In this document: positions 25,529 to 32,905 of the stretch, piece by piece
Numbering within the stretch: the stretch's first letter is position 1
How the letters are laid out: each line of letters opens with the position of its first letter
Position numbers and translations under genes: made by a program
Notes under the pieces: model-generated
Told to the model about the DNA's origin: nothing
What the model saw: the letters and a program-made list of their open reading frames with translations, nothing else
The model's database searches: none
NCBI GenBank assembly: GCA_964487555.1
Contig: CAZART010000045.1
Span: 1-39,031 of the forward strand
Length of the DNA stretch: 39,031 bases
Origin: CAZART01 sp964487555
GTDB taxonomy: Bacteria; Bacteroidota; Rhodothermia; Rhodothermales; VXPQ01
Reading direction: 5' to 3'

Positions 25529-26386
25529 TCAAAATCCGTCCGCCGCTAGCCGCTTTACGATGTCGCAGTAGAAGGCGTTCGAATCGAAATCGCTGCTTCC
25601 AGGGAATCCGATGCCGACTTGCTGCGAGTGATCCGCGTCGACGACGCCCAGAAACTCACCCCACTTTGCACTCTCGACGCTTACAAATCCGTCATTCTCG
25701 CCTTCGCGGGTATAGAGCATTCGGTTAAGGATCTGTAGGAACGGATTCACCGCGGCGCCGGTGCCCTTGCCGGCGCGTCCGGCGAACGAGTAATACCGTA
25801 CGGAGGGGTGATCGGGTATTTCGGGGTTGAACTTGTCGCAGACGAATTTCGGGGTCAGTTCGGCCACGGAGGTCAGGAAATCGGACGTCGCATCAGAGAG
25901 CGAGCTCGCGCCCATCCAGTTAAAGAGGTCGGCGGACCACGTGCGCACGCGTTCGGGCCGCTCCAACATGATGTCCGCAATACCGGTGCCGTGATGGGGC
26001 GTAGAGACGGTAACGAGCGACGCCACAACCTCGTGCATGCCCAGCCGGCTAATTAAGTAGCGCGCATCCAGACCGCCCATCGACTGTGCGATGAGGTTCA
26101 ACCGGTCCGCGCCCGTTTCCTGCAGGATGTGGTCGAGCCGCTGCCGCCATACCTCGGAGCGCACGGTGACCGTATTGTAGGCGGCTACGTTCGGGGCGTA
26201 TGCCGGGACGCCGTGGGTACGCAGATTCATGGCCTCGTGGTGCAGGTGTCCACCCCGGCGAAAGGCGGCGAAGAGGCCGAATCCGTGCATGAGTACCACG
26301 GGATAGCGGACGCGCAGCAGCGGCGGCTGCGGAAACGGTACGAGGCCGATGATGCGCTTTACGGCTGATTCAGTGAATTCGTGCAC
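25529..26386 (-). CDS. Triacylglycerol lipase-like alpha/beta hydrolase
   Basis: 285 aa. PVVLMHGFGLF gives the oxyanion region and IAQSMGGLDARYLIS the nucleophile elbow (A-Q-S-M-G, close to the lipase GHSMG), followed by VSTPHHGTGIAD, as in family I.1/I.2 bacterial lipases. Likely catalytic Asp is in ENDGFVS and His in DADHSQQVG, in the expected order. No signal peptide is evident at the N-terminus (MHEFTESAVKRIIG), unlike most secreted lipases, so it may be intracellular. It follows the dolichol/phytol-kinase-like gene by about 30 nt on the same strand, hinting at lipid turnover. Confidence 0.85.
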   Translation of the reverse strand: MHEFTESAVKRIIGLVPFPQPPLLRVRYPVVLMHGFGLFAAFRRGGHLHHEAMNLRTHGVPAYAPNVAAYNTVTVRSEVWRQRLDHILQETGADRLNLIAQSMGGLDARYLISRLGMHEVVASLVTVSTPHHGTGIADIMLERPERVRTWSADLFNWMGASSLSDATSDFLTSVAELTPKFVCDKFNPEIPDHPSVRYYSFAGRAGKGTGAAVNPFLQILNRMLYTREGENDGFVSVESAKWGEFLGVVDADHSQQVGIGFPGSSDFDSNAFYCDIVKRLAADGF

Positions 26387-26416
26387 GACGTTGTCGGTTG
26401 ATTGAAGACATATATC

Positions 26417-27109
26417 TCAGGCGCCGATGATGCGACAGAGCATGATGACCGCCGCCATTACCATAGGCACGCGGATATTGTCGTTGAGCGGACGCGAGGG
26501 AATCTCCGCCGCGGCGCCCGCGAATACCGTGGCCAGTGTCGCCCACAGGGGCGTCCAGCCGAAAAGAGCCATGACGGCGACGCCCACGGCGAAGAAGGCG
26601 GTGGATCCCTCGGCGGTGCGCGAGGTCGTGCCCCAGCGCCGACGGCCCCAGCGCCGCCCGATGAGTGCCGCGGCCGCATCGGCTATCATAAAGACCGTAA
26701 ACGCGACGATGGCCACATCGAGAGGAAAGACGGCGACGAGGATTGCGGCCGAGAGAAGCACCCAGGTTGCGCCGTTGAGCACGAGACGACCCCCGATCGG
26801 CGAACACTCCTCCGGACGCATCATGAATCCAAAGAACCGATACAGCCAACCGGCAAACCCTTCCGATCGGATGCGAAGGAGATCCGCCGCAAAGGCGAGG
26901 CCGACCGTGCCGAGAAGCAGCACGAAAGCCAGCGTTTCGCCGGCCAGCCACATCACCCCCGGTATCACGAGCGCCAGCAGATGAACGGCTTTCCGCTTGA
27001 CCTCGTCGGAATACGAAATTTCGTGCCGCTCCTCCGTCGACTCGGCCACTCCAGGCTCGGGTTCGGCCGATGCAGCCTTGGCAGGACCGGGATCGTCTCG
27101 ATACATCAT
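26417..27109 (-). CDS. Dolichol/phytol kinase-like CTP-transferase family membrane protein
   Basis: 230 aa. A polar N-terminal 30 residues are followed by RKAVHLLALVIPGVMWL, the start of the kinase-like family, and several membrane helices. The conserved C-terminal part reads IADAAAALIGRRWGRRRWG...TAEGSTAFF...AEIPSRPLNDNIRVPM: the D-x-A-x-x-x-G-x-x-x-G, EGS and DN-x-x-x-P cues of the SEC59/VTE5 group, which uses CTP to phosphorylate polyprenols or phytol. The substrate in a non-phototroph is unclear. It is upstream of the lipase gene in a probable two-gene unit. Confidence 0.8.
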   Translation of the reverse strand: MMYRDDPGPAKAASAEPEPGVAESTEERHEISYSDEVKRKAVHLLALVIPGVMWLAGETLAFVLLLGTVGLAFAADLLRIRSEGFAGWLYRFFGFMMRPEECSPIGGRLVLNGATWVLLSAAILVAVFPLDVAIVAFTVFMIADAAAALIGRRWGRRRWGTTSRTAEGSTAFFAVGVAVMALFGWTPLWATLATVFAGAAAEIPSRPLNDNIRVPMVMAAVIMLCRIIGA

Positions 27110-27157
27110 CGGCTGTAATTACCGTGTAATACGCCCATCTGCGGTGCGCCGAAAGTA

Positions 27158-27193
27158 CGACTGGCCTGTAAGAATTTTATTTACAGGTCGTCG
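27158..27193. promoter_or_regulatory. Inverted repeat between divergent genes
   Basis: CCTGTAA (27165-27171) and TTACAGG (27181-27187) flank an AT-rich 9-nt centre; CGAC (27158-27161) and GTCG (27190-27193) add an outer arm across a small internal loop. It lies in the 194-bp region between the kinase-like gene (-) and prsW-like gene (+), where an operator or a transcribed hairpin is possible. Nothing else is recognised in 27110-27303. Confidence 0.35.
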
Positions 27194-27303
27194 CGCGCCG
27201 GCATCGACGTGGCAAAACCGGCGGTACGATCAAAAGTTCGCTGCTCTCGTGAAGGAGAATCGGCGGTCGTGATTCCTCAGTCGCGGCCTGCCAAATTGGA
27301 AGC

Positions 27304-28212
27304 ATGTCAGAGATAATCTACACGGTGGGCGGCGTTCTGCTGGGCACGGCGATCTGGCTGTGGATCCTGCGGCGATATGACCGCATCGAGCCGGAATCCA
27401 TCCGCCATCTCGTGCAAGTCGGACTCGTCGGCGGATTTTTAAGTATCGCGGCGGCCGCATTCCTGAACGAGATCGCCCGGATGTGGATCGGGCTCGGAGT
27501 GAACATCTTCGAGGATGCAACCAACGTCGCGGTTCTACGGCTTCTTGCGTTTTGCGCGACGGTCGGCCTCGTGGAGGAGGTGTGCAAGTCCGTCGCGGCC
27601 GTTCAGGTGACGCGGCGGCTGGGAGATCTGAATGAACCGATCGACGCCATGATCTATGCGATGACGGTGGCGCTCGGCTTCGCCTCCTTCGAGAATCTGT
27701 TCTATGCGTTCCGCTTCGGGAACGACATTCTGTTTGCCCGATTCCTGTGGCCCGTCCCGGCGCACATGGCCTACGCGGCCCTCTGGGGCTACGGGCTCGC
27801 CTGGGCGCGTTTCGTTCATCCCGAAAAATCGCGCGCCATGGTCATGGCCCCCTCCGTGATTGCGGCGGCCGCCTTCCACGCGGCCGCCAACTTTCTGCTC
27901 TTCCTGCAGGAGACCGTCACGGCCGCCGTCAGCCTTCTTGCGCTTGCGGCCCTCGCGATCCTCGCGCACGTTCGGCTGCTCAGACTCGTCGCGGAATCGC
28001 CGTTTCTCGAGCCCGGCGAATGTGTGGAATGCCGCCACGTGAATGCGCCGCACGCGTTGGCGTGCGTCCAGTGCGGGGCCGAACTAGAGACCACCGAGAT
28101 CTTCGTGACCTGCCCGTGCGGCCAGGCCCGTGTGCCGTCTCGCCTCGGCGTATGCCCGGCTTGCGGCGATCAGATGCAGGCGGACAAGGTGAGGAGCGTG
28201 CCGCTGACGTGA
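27304..28212 (+). CDS. PrsW-family intramembrane protease with C-terminal zinc ribbons
   Basis: 302 aa. Eight or so membrane helices. The PrsW motifs are present: VEEVCK (EExxK, 90-95), EPIDAMIYAMTVALGFASFEN (about 111-131), PVPAHMAYA and AFHAAANF. PrsW proteases cleave membrane anti-sigma factors in some bacteria. After the membrane domain, residues about 240-292 carry paired cysteines: ECVEC...CVQC and CPCG...CPAC, forming one or two zinc-ribbon modules. The only sigma-like gene in the window (13224) is far away, so no target can be proposed. A 15-bp duplication spans its stop codon. Confidence 0.85.
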   Translation: MSEIIYTVGGVLLGTAIWLWILRRYDRIEPESIRHLVQVGLVGGFLSIAAAAFLNEIARMWIGLGVNIFEDATNVAVLRLLAFCATVGLVEEVCKSVAAVQVTRRLGDLNEPIDAMIYAMTVALGFASFENLFYAFRFGNDILFARFLWPVPAHMAYAALWGYGLAWARFVHPEKSRAMVMAPSVIAAAAFHAAANFLLFLQETVTAAVSLLALAALAILAHVRLLRLVAESPFLEPGECVECRHVNAPHALACVQCGAELETTEIFVTCPCGQARVPSRLGVCPACGDQMQADKVRSVPLT

Positions 28213-28234
28213 GCGGCGTTGACGTGAGCGGCGT
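28205..28234. repeat. Perfect 15-bp tandem duplication across the prsW stop codon
   Basis: TGACGTGAGCGGCGT occurs at 28205-28219 and again at 28220-28234 without mismatch. The TGA stop at 28210-28212 lies in the first copy. Confidence 0.9.
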
Positions 28235-28379
28235 CGGGGCATATTCAGGGGGAGCATCTTTTCGAAACAGCCTTTCGAGGTGGCCGCTTCATCTGAATTC
28301 CACATCGGAGGGATGCCGATCCGACGCGCCATCGGCGATATTGGGAGCGGTGTCGATGATCTGTCTGCATGTCACGGTT

Positions 28380-29447
28380 ATGCCCGAATTTCCACCGCTC
28401 GAAAATGATCTCTTCCTGCGCGCCGCGCGCGGCGAATCGACGGAGCGCGCCCCCGTGTGGATCATGCGGCAGGCCGGACGCTACCTTCCCGAATACCGTG
28501 CGCTGCGGGCGGAAGAAGCCTTTTTCGACGTTTGCCGCACGCCCGAGCTGGCGGCCGAAGTCACGCTCCAGCCCATCGAGCGCTTTCCACTCGATGCGGC
28601 CATCATCTTCTCGGACATCCTCGTCGTTCCTCAGGCCATGGGCATGTCCGTGCAAATCGTGAAAGGGGACGGCCCGCGGTTTGACGAGCCGCTGCAAGGG
28701 CCTGACGACCTCCAGCGCCTGGTGGATCCCGACGTGCAGACTGAGCTGGGATACGTGTTCGATGCGCTCACGCTTACGCGCAAGCGGCTGCGCGGCCGTG
28801 TACCGCTGATCGGATTTTGCGGCGGTCCCTGGACGCTCATGGCCTACATGATCGAGGGAAGCGGCAGCAAGACGTTCTCGCGAGCGAAGTCATGGCTATT
28901 CCGGCATCCGTCGGCCGCGCACGAGCTGCTCGACCGTCTGGCCGACATCCTCATCGAGTACCTCGTGGCCCAGATCGACGCAGGGGCACAGGCGGTGCAG
29001 GTGTTCGACTCCTGGGCCGGGCTGCTTGGACCGGACGAATATGAGACGTTTATGGTGCCGTCGCTGCAACGGATCGGGCGGGAACTGGCGACTCAGCGGC
29101 CCGGCACACCGCGCATCGTCTTTGCCCGAGGTGCGCATCACGCGCTCGACGCTCTCGCTGAAGCCGAATTCGACGTGATCGGCCTCGACTGGACCATCCG
29201 TCCGTCGGAGGCCAGGCGGATCGTCGGCGGCCGCGCGGTGCTGCAGGGGAATCTCGATCCATGTGTCCTCTACGCCGAGCCGGCGGTCATCCGACGCGAA
29301 GTTCTGCGGATGTTAACGGAGTTCGGGCCGACCGGCCACGTGGCCAACCTCGGCCACGGCATGAATCCGGATCACGACCCGGAGCGCGCGGGTGTATTCA
29401 TCGATGCCGTGCACGATATATCCGAGGAGCTTCGCCGAAAGGGGTGA
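28380..29447 (+). CDS. hemE: Uroporphyrinogen decarboxylase
   Basis: 355 aa from the ATG at 28380; the open frame extends far upstream but overlaps prsW. It decarboxylates the four acetates of uroporphyrinogen III to give coproporphyrinogen III. Family signatures are clear: WIMRQAGRYLPEYR near the N-terminus, FSDILVVPQAMG with the catalytic Asp, and GFCGGPWTLMAYMIEGSGSK in the middle, plus NLGHGMNPDHDPE near the end. It begins the heme block and its stop overlaps the start of the pseudouridine synthase gene by one base (TGATG). Confidence 0.97.
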   Translation: MPEFPPLENDLFLRAARGESTERAPVWIMRQAGRYLPEYRALRAEEAFFDVCRTPELAAEVTLQPIERFPLDAAIIFSDILVVPQAMGMSVQIVKGDGPRFDEPLQGPDDLQRLVDPDVQTELGYVFDALTLTRKRLRGRVPLIGFCGGPWTLMAYMIEGSGSKTFSRAKSWLFRHPSAAHELLDRLADILIEYLVAQIDAGAQAVQVFDSWAGLLGPDEYETFMVPSLQRIGRELATQRPGTPRIVFARGAHHALDALAEAEFDVIGLDWTIRPSEARRIVGGRAVLQGNLDPCVLYAEPAVIRREVLRMLTEFGPTGHVANLGHGMNPDHDPERAGVFIDAVHDISEELRRKG

Positions 29448-30124
29448 TGGATGTTCTGTTCGTCGACAACCACCTGCTGGTGGTGCACAAGCCTGCCGGC
29501 GTACTCGTACAGGCCGACCGGACAGGCGATCCCGATCTGCTGACGATCGGAAAGGCCTACCTGAAGGAGCGATTCGACAAGCCGGGCCATGTATTTCTAG
29601 GATTGGTGCACCGGCTCGACCGTCCTGCATCCGGCGTGATGGTATTCGCCCGGACGTCGAAGGCGGCGGCTCGGCTATCGGAGCAGTTCAGGCGGCGAAC
29701 GGTCGAAAAGCGGTACATGGCCATCGTCGAAGGGGTGCTCGAAGGGGCCGGAATCGAGCGGGGCCTCATTGTTGCCGACGAAACATCTGTTCGTCTGGAG
29801 AAAGCGGAAAACGGTGCCGAAGGGAAGGCGGCCGAGCTCCAGTGGCGAGCGGTCGCTTCCGACGACGATTTTACGCTGGTGGACGTCCAGCTCAAGACAG
29901 GCCGCAAGCACCAGATCCGCGTGCAGCTGTCCGCCCTGGGGCATCCGATACTTGGCGATTTCCGGTATGGGGCAACGCGCGAGCTGGACGGCAGAAACCT
30001 CGCACTCCACGGCTATCGGCTGGGATTTGATCATCCAACACGAAAGGAACGGATGACTTTCGCGGTCGCGCCGTCATGGGGACAGCGGTTTGCGTCGGCG
30101 ATCCGCGGCATCGTGGAGGCGTGA
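29447..30124 (+). CDS. RluA-family pseudouridine synthase
   Basis: 225 aa. VLFVDNHLLVVHKPAGVLVQ starts the catalytic domain, VHRLDRPASGVMVFAR holds the catalytic Asp in the HRLD motif, and TGRKHQIRVQLSALGHPILGD is the RluA/RsuA C-terminal motif. No S4 domain is present, as in the short RluA forms. It modifies uridines in rRNA or tRNA; which site cannot be read. It overlaps hemE by one base, so it is translationally coupled within the heme block, probably by chance of operon structure. Its stop is 1 nt from the end of the convergent 97-aa gene. Confidence 0.9.
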   Translation: MDVLFVDNHLLVVHKPAGVLVQADRTGDPDLLTIGKAYLKERFDKPGHVFLGLVHRLDRPASGVMVFARTSKAAARLSEQFRRRTVEKRYMAIVEGVLEGAGIERGLIVADETSVRLEKAENGAEGKAAELQWRAVASDDDFTLVDVQLKTGRKHQIRVQLSALGHPILGDFRYGATRELDGRNLALHGYRLGFDHPTRKERMTFAVAPSWGQRFASAIRGIVEA

Positions 30125-30125
30125 T

Positions 30126-30419
30126 CTACTCGTCCATTTTGAAGATGCGCGCACCTCGAGCGCACTCGGAGGGGGATGGGAGGATGCAGATGCTGTCGGT
30201 GCGCGCGGGATCGACGACAATCGGGATGTAGTTGTACGTTTCGAAGACGCCTGCCGAGCGTCGGAATCGCTCGCCCATGGCCTCCCGCAGGCGGTCGTAG
30301 GCTGCCGGGCCCGCCAGAATGTATTTTGCCTCGATGCCCGAGGACTGCAGTTCTCGGATGCGATCGTTCACGTAGTCCAGGATTTCGTCTTTCGAGGGAC
30401 TGAATTCGAGAATCGTCAT
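30126..30419 (-). CDS. 97-aa protein resembling an isolated HK97 A-domain (Family 4 encapsulin-like)
   Basis: Seen: an amphipathic N-terminal helix (about residues 10-28), YILAGPAAYDRL (33-44), a G-x-F segment (57-59), a strand IPIVVDP (65-71), another SICILPSPSEC (76-86), a Gly (89) and the tail FKMDE. Known, from memory: the A-domain of encapsulins has a hydrophobic-L-GP-x-x-Y-x-x-L helix followed by strands of this kind, and DUF1884-type proteins of about 100 residues from hyperthermophiles are A-domain-only Family 4 encapsulins with a helix, I-L-x-G-x-x-A-Y-x-x-L and a similar end. Inferred: this protein may belong to that fold. It sits antisense between the rluA-like gene (1-nt gap) and hemF (19-bp gap). 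A standalone unknown protein is the alternative. Confidence 0.65.
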   Translation of the reverse strand: MTILEFSPSKDEILDYVNDRIRELQSSGIEAKYILAGPAAYDRLREAMGERFRRSAGVFETYNYIPIVVDPARTDSICILPSPSECARGARIFKMDE

Positions 30420-30438
30420 GGGAATACCCCGATCATCT

Positions 30439-31506
30439 ATGTCAGATCAACCACATCATACGCTCGGCGGCGCCCGAGATTCCGCAGGCGGCGCCCGAGA
30501 TTCCGCAGGCGGCGCCCGAGATTCCGCAGGCGGCGGCGCGGGTGACTCCACGCGCAGCGGCGGGGCGGCCGGCGAGAATCTGGCGCATCGCATGGCGGCG
30601 TACGTGCGAGAACTCCAGCGGCCGATCTGTACGGCCCTCGAAGACCTCGACGGCGGCGGACGATTTCGGATCGATCCGTGGGACCGGCCCGGCGGGGGAG
30701 GCGGCATCACGTCGATCCTCGAAGAAGGGGCGGTTTTTGAAAAGGCAGGTGTAAACACGTCGGCGGTGTTCGGGACCTTGCCGGAACGGATGACCACCGT
30801 ACTCGGCGTGGAACGGAAGCCGTTTTTCGCAGCGGGTATCTCGCTCGTGGTCCACCCCGTAAATCCGTACGTGCCGACCGTTCACGCCAACTTCAGGTAC
30901 TTCGCGCTCGGTGAGGATCTCGATCGCCCCGACGACCAGTGGTTCGGGGGAGGCGCCGACCTCACGCCCGTCTATCCGTTTCTGGAAGATGCGCAGCATT
31001 TCCATCGGGTGTGGAGAGCGGTGTGCGACCGGCATGCGACGGCCGAATACGGTGCTTTTAAGGAGACGTGCGACCGCTACTTTTATCTGCCGCACCGCGG
31101 CGAAGGGCGCGGCGTGGGCGGCATCTTTTTCGATTATCTGCGGGACGATCCTGAGGCGACGTTCGACTTCGTGCGCGACGCCGGTGACGCGTTTTCGGAC
31201 GCCTACCTTCCCATCGTTGCGCGTCGAATGAAGACGCCGTACGGGGAGAAGGAACGGGCGTTTCAGGAATTCAGGCGCGGTCGCTATGTGGAGTTTAATC
31301 TGCTTTTCGACCGCGGAACGAAGTTTGGGATCGAGACCGAAGGCCGAACCGAGAGTATCCTCATAAGCCTTCCACCGCGCGTGCGCTGGGTCTATGATCG
31401 TACGCCCGAGCCGGGCTCCAAAGAGGCGCGGGCAGCATGGTTTTTCGTGCCGCGAGACTGGCTTCGACTTAGCCATTCCGACGTGCCGGGAACGGAGATT
31501 GGATGA
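30439..31506 (+). CDS. hemF: Oxygen-dependent coproporphyrinogen III oxidase
   Basis: 355 aa from the ATG at 30439. It oxidatively decarboxylates coproporphyrinogen III to protoporphyrinogen IX using O2, so the organism makes heme aerobically. Clear family motifs: RPGGGGGITSILEEGAVFEKAGVN, HANFRYF, WFGGGADLTPVYPF, CDRYFYLPHRGEGRGVGGIFFDYL, EFNLLFDRGTKFGIETEGRTESILISLPP and W near the end (pieces given separately; each is a known block). The first 50 or so residues before MAAYVRELQRPIC are extra: HHTLGG followed by repeats of GGARDSA, from a 21-bp tandem repeat. A later start at the Met before AAYVRE would give a standard enzyme. Confidence 0.96.
   Translation: MSDQPHHTLGGARDSAGGARDSAGGARDSAGGGAGDSTRSGGAAGENLAHRMAAYVRELQRPICTALEDLDGGGRFRIDPWDRPGGGGGITSILEEGAVFEKAGVNTSAVFGTLPERMTTVLGVERKPFFAAGISLVVHPVNPYVPTVHANFRYFALGEDLDRPDDQWFGGGADLTPVYPFLEDAQHFHRVWRAVCDRHATAEYGAFKETCDRYFYLPHRGEGRGVGGIFFDYLRDDPEATFDFVRDAGDAFSDAYLPIVARRMKTPYGEKERAFQEFRRGRYVEFNLLFDRGTKFGIETEGRTESILISLPPRVRWVYDRTPEPGSKEARAAWFFVPRDWLRLSHSDVPGTEIG
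30466..30528. repeat. Three perfect 21-bp tandem copies inside hemF
   Basis: Copies at 30466-30486, 30487-30507 and 30508-30528 are identical and encode GGARDSA three times in the hemF N-terminal extension; a decayed fourth copy (GGGAGDS) follows. Being seven codons long, changes in copy number would keep the frame. Confidence 0.95.
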
Positions 31507-31654
31507 AGCCGCGGCGGGAGACAACGACGCCTCACCGGGCCATTCTTCCCCCGGAGGAGTTTGTTGGAAACTTCAACGATGGCGAGGTACCGGAGGCCTA
31601 AATTTCTCGAAAGAGAGATGCACAACAACGTTTTGTGCGGCGGCCGAATCCGAT

Positions 31655-32905
31655 ATGAATCCCCGGGAGTTTTTAAGGCAATATCGCTACGACGAGCGGC
31701 TCGTCACGGGGGAGTATTTTCCTTCAGAACCGCTGAAAATCGAGCGGGGCGATCGGATTGGTGTGGTGCTCCTGAACCTGGGAGGGCCTGACAAGCGTGA
31801 ACACGTCGCTCCGTTTCTGTACAATCTCTTCATGGATCCCGCCATTATTGATATCCCTCTCGGCGGGATTCTTCGGCACTGGCTGTGCAAGTACATTGCC
31901 TCGAAGCGCTCGAAGAGAGTCGGCGAGGATTACGAAGTCATCGGGGGCGGATCACCCATCAACCGGCTGACGCGCGAGCAGGCCCGTACGCTGGAGGATC
32001 GGCTTCAGAAGTGCTATGGCCGGAAGGCGGACGTCGAGTTCCGAACCTATATCGCCATGCGCTACTGGCACCCGATGAGCGAGGCGGCCGCTGAAGCGAT
32101 GAAGCGGGACGGCATCAACAAAGTCGTGCTGCTGCCGCTTTATCCCCAATACTCGAAGACGACGACAGGATCGTCGCTCGTCTACTGGTGGATGCTGGAG
32201 CAGACCGGCGAGATTCCAAAGTGGGAAACCACCTACGTCTCTGAATATGCCGCAAATCCGAAGTATGTGCAGGCCGTTTCGGAGCGTATCGACGAGGCTC
32301 TTCAGCGGTTTCCGCGGCCACTTCGGGATAAGGTTCACCTTGTGTTCAGCGCCCATGGCACGCCGCTGAAGGAGATGAAGGAGCGGCGTGATCCTTACTG
32401 TTGCCTCATCCACTCCACGGTCGATCGCATCATGGCGGCGCGTGGGCACGACCACGCATGTCACGTCTCCTTTCAGAGCAAGGTCGGTCCGGCGGAGTGG
32501 TTGACGCCGAGCACCGTCGATAAGGTCAACGAGCTTGCGCAGGCGGGGAATGATGCGCTTCTTGTGATTCCCATCGCGTTCGTAACCGACCACATCGAAA
32601 CGGCGTTCGAGCTCGACGTCGAACTGCGGCACGAAGCCGAAGAATCCGGCGCAACGCATTTCGAGGTCACGTCGGGGCTGAACTGCCATCCGCTTTTCAT
32701 CGAGGCCCTGGCCGAAGCGACCGTCGCGCAGCTCGTTCTGCCGGGAGACATCGGGATGATGAGCGCATCCGGCGACGGCGCCGCCTCGGGAGAGGCCTAC
32801 GCGCTTTACTCATTGAACGCCTTACCCCGATTCAAACCGTCGGATCGCTGTACGCGGTGCCACCAGTGCGAATTCATTACCGAAGCCCATCGCTGGGATG
32901 CCTGA
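31655..32905 (+). CDS. hemH: Ferrochelatase with a C-terminal cysteine cluster
   Basis: 416 aa from the ATG at 31655 (the frame is open upstream into hemF, which is a shadow). It inserts Fe2+ into the porphyrin. Family blocks: GVVLLNLGGPDKREHVAPFL, GGGSPINRLTREQA, MRYWHPM, LLPLYPQYSKTTTGSS, LVFSAHGTP with the catalytic His, and SFQSKVGPAEWLTP with the conserved Glu. It is longer than the usual 310-350 residues. The end carries CTRCHQC (Cys399, 402, 405), and Cys344 lies in GLNCHP, so a [2Fe-2S] or metal site like those of some bacterial and animal ferrochelatases is possible. The 148 nt between hemF and hemH hold no clear gene. Confidence 0.96.
   Translation: MNPREFLRQYRYDERLVTGEYFPSEPLKIERGDRIGVVLLNLGGPDKREHVAPFLYNLFMDPAIIDIPLGGILRHWLCKYIASKRSKRVGEDYEVIGGGSPINRLTREQARTLEDRLQKCYGRKADVEFRTYIAMRYWHPMSEAAAEAMKRDGINKVVLLPLYPQYSKTTTGSSLVYWWMLEQTGEIPKWETTYVSEYAANPKYVQAVSERIDEALQRFPRPLRDKVHLVFSAHGTPLKEMKERRDPYCCLIHSTVDRIMAARGHDHACHVSFQSKVGPAEWLTPSTVDKVNELAQAGNDALLVIPIAFVTDHIETAFELDVELRHEAEESGATHFEVTSGLNCHPLFIEALAEATVAQLVLPGDIGMMSASGDGAASGEAYALYSLNALPRFKPSDRCTRCHQCEFITEAHRWDA

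Noticed and set aside
25228..25728. Open frames running through the N gap
   Set aside because: They exist only because N is not a stop; the flanking repeat is GC-rich and stop-poor on both strands.
27747..28379. Long N-terminal extension of hemE
   Set aside because: It overlaps the well-supported prsW gene in another frame and lacks similarity to hemE; the enzyme starts at 28380.
30442..31524. 360-codon minus-strand frame opposite hemF
   Set aside because: hemF has unmistakable conserved blocks in the plus frame; the minus frame is a codon-bias shadow.
31394..31654. 87-residue extension of hemH
   Set aside because: It overlaps the end of hemF in a different frame and has a composition typical of shadow translation; the normal N-terminus starts at 31655.
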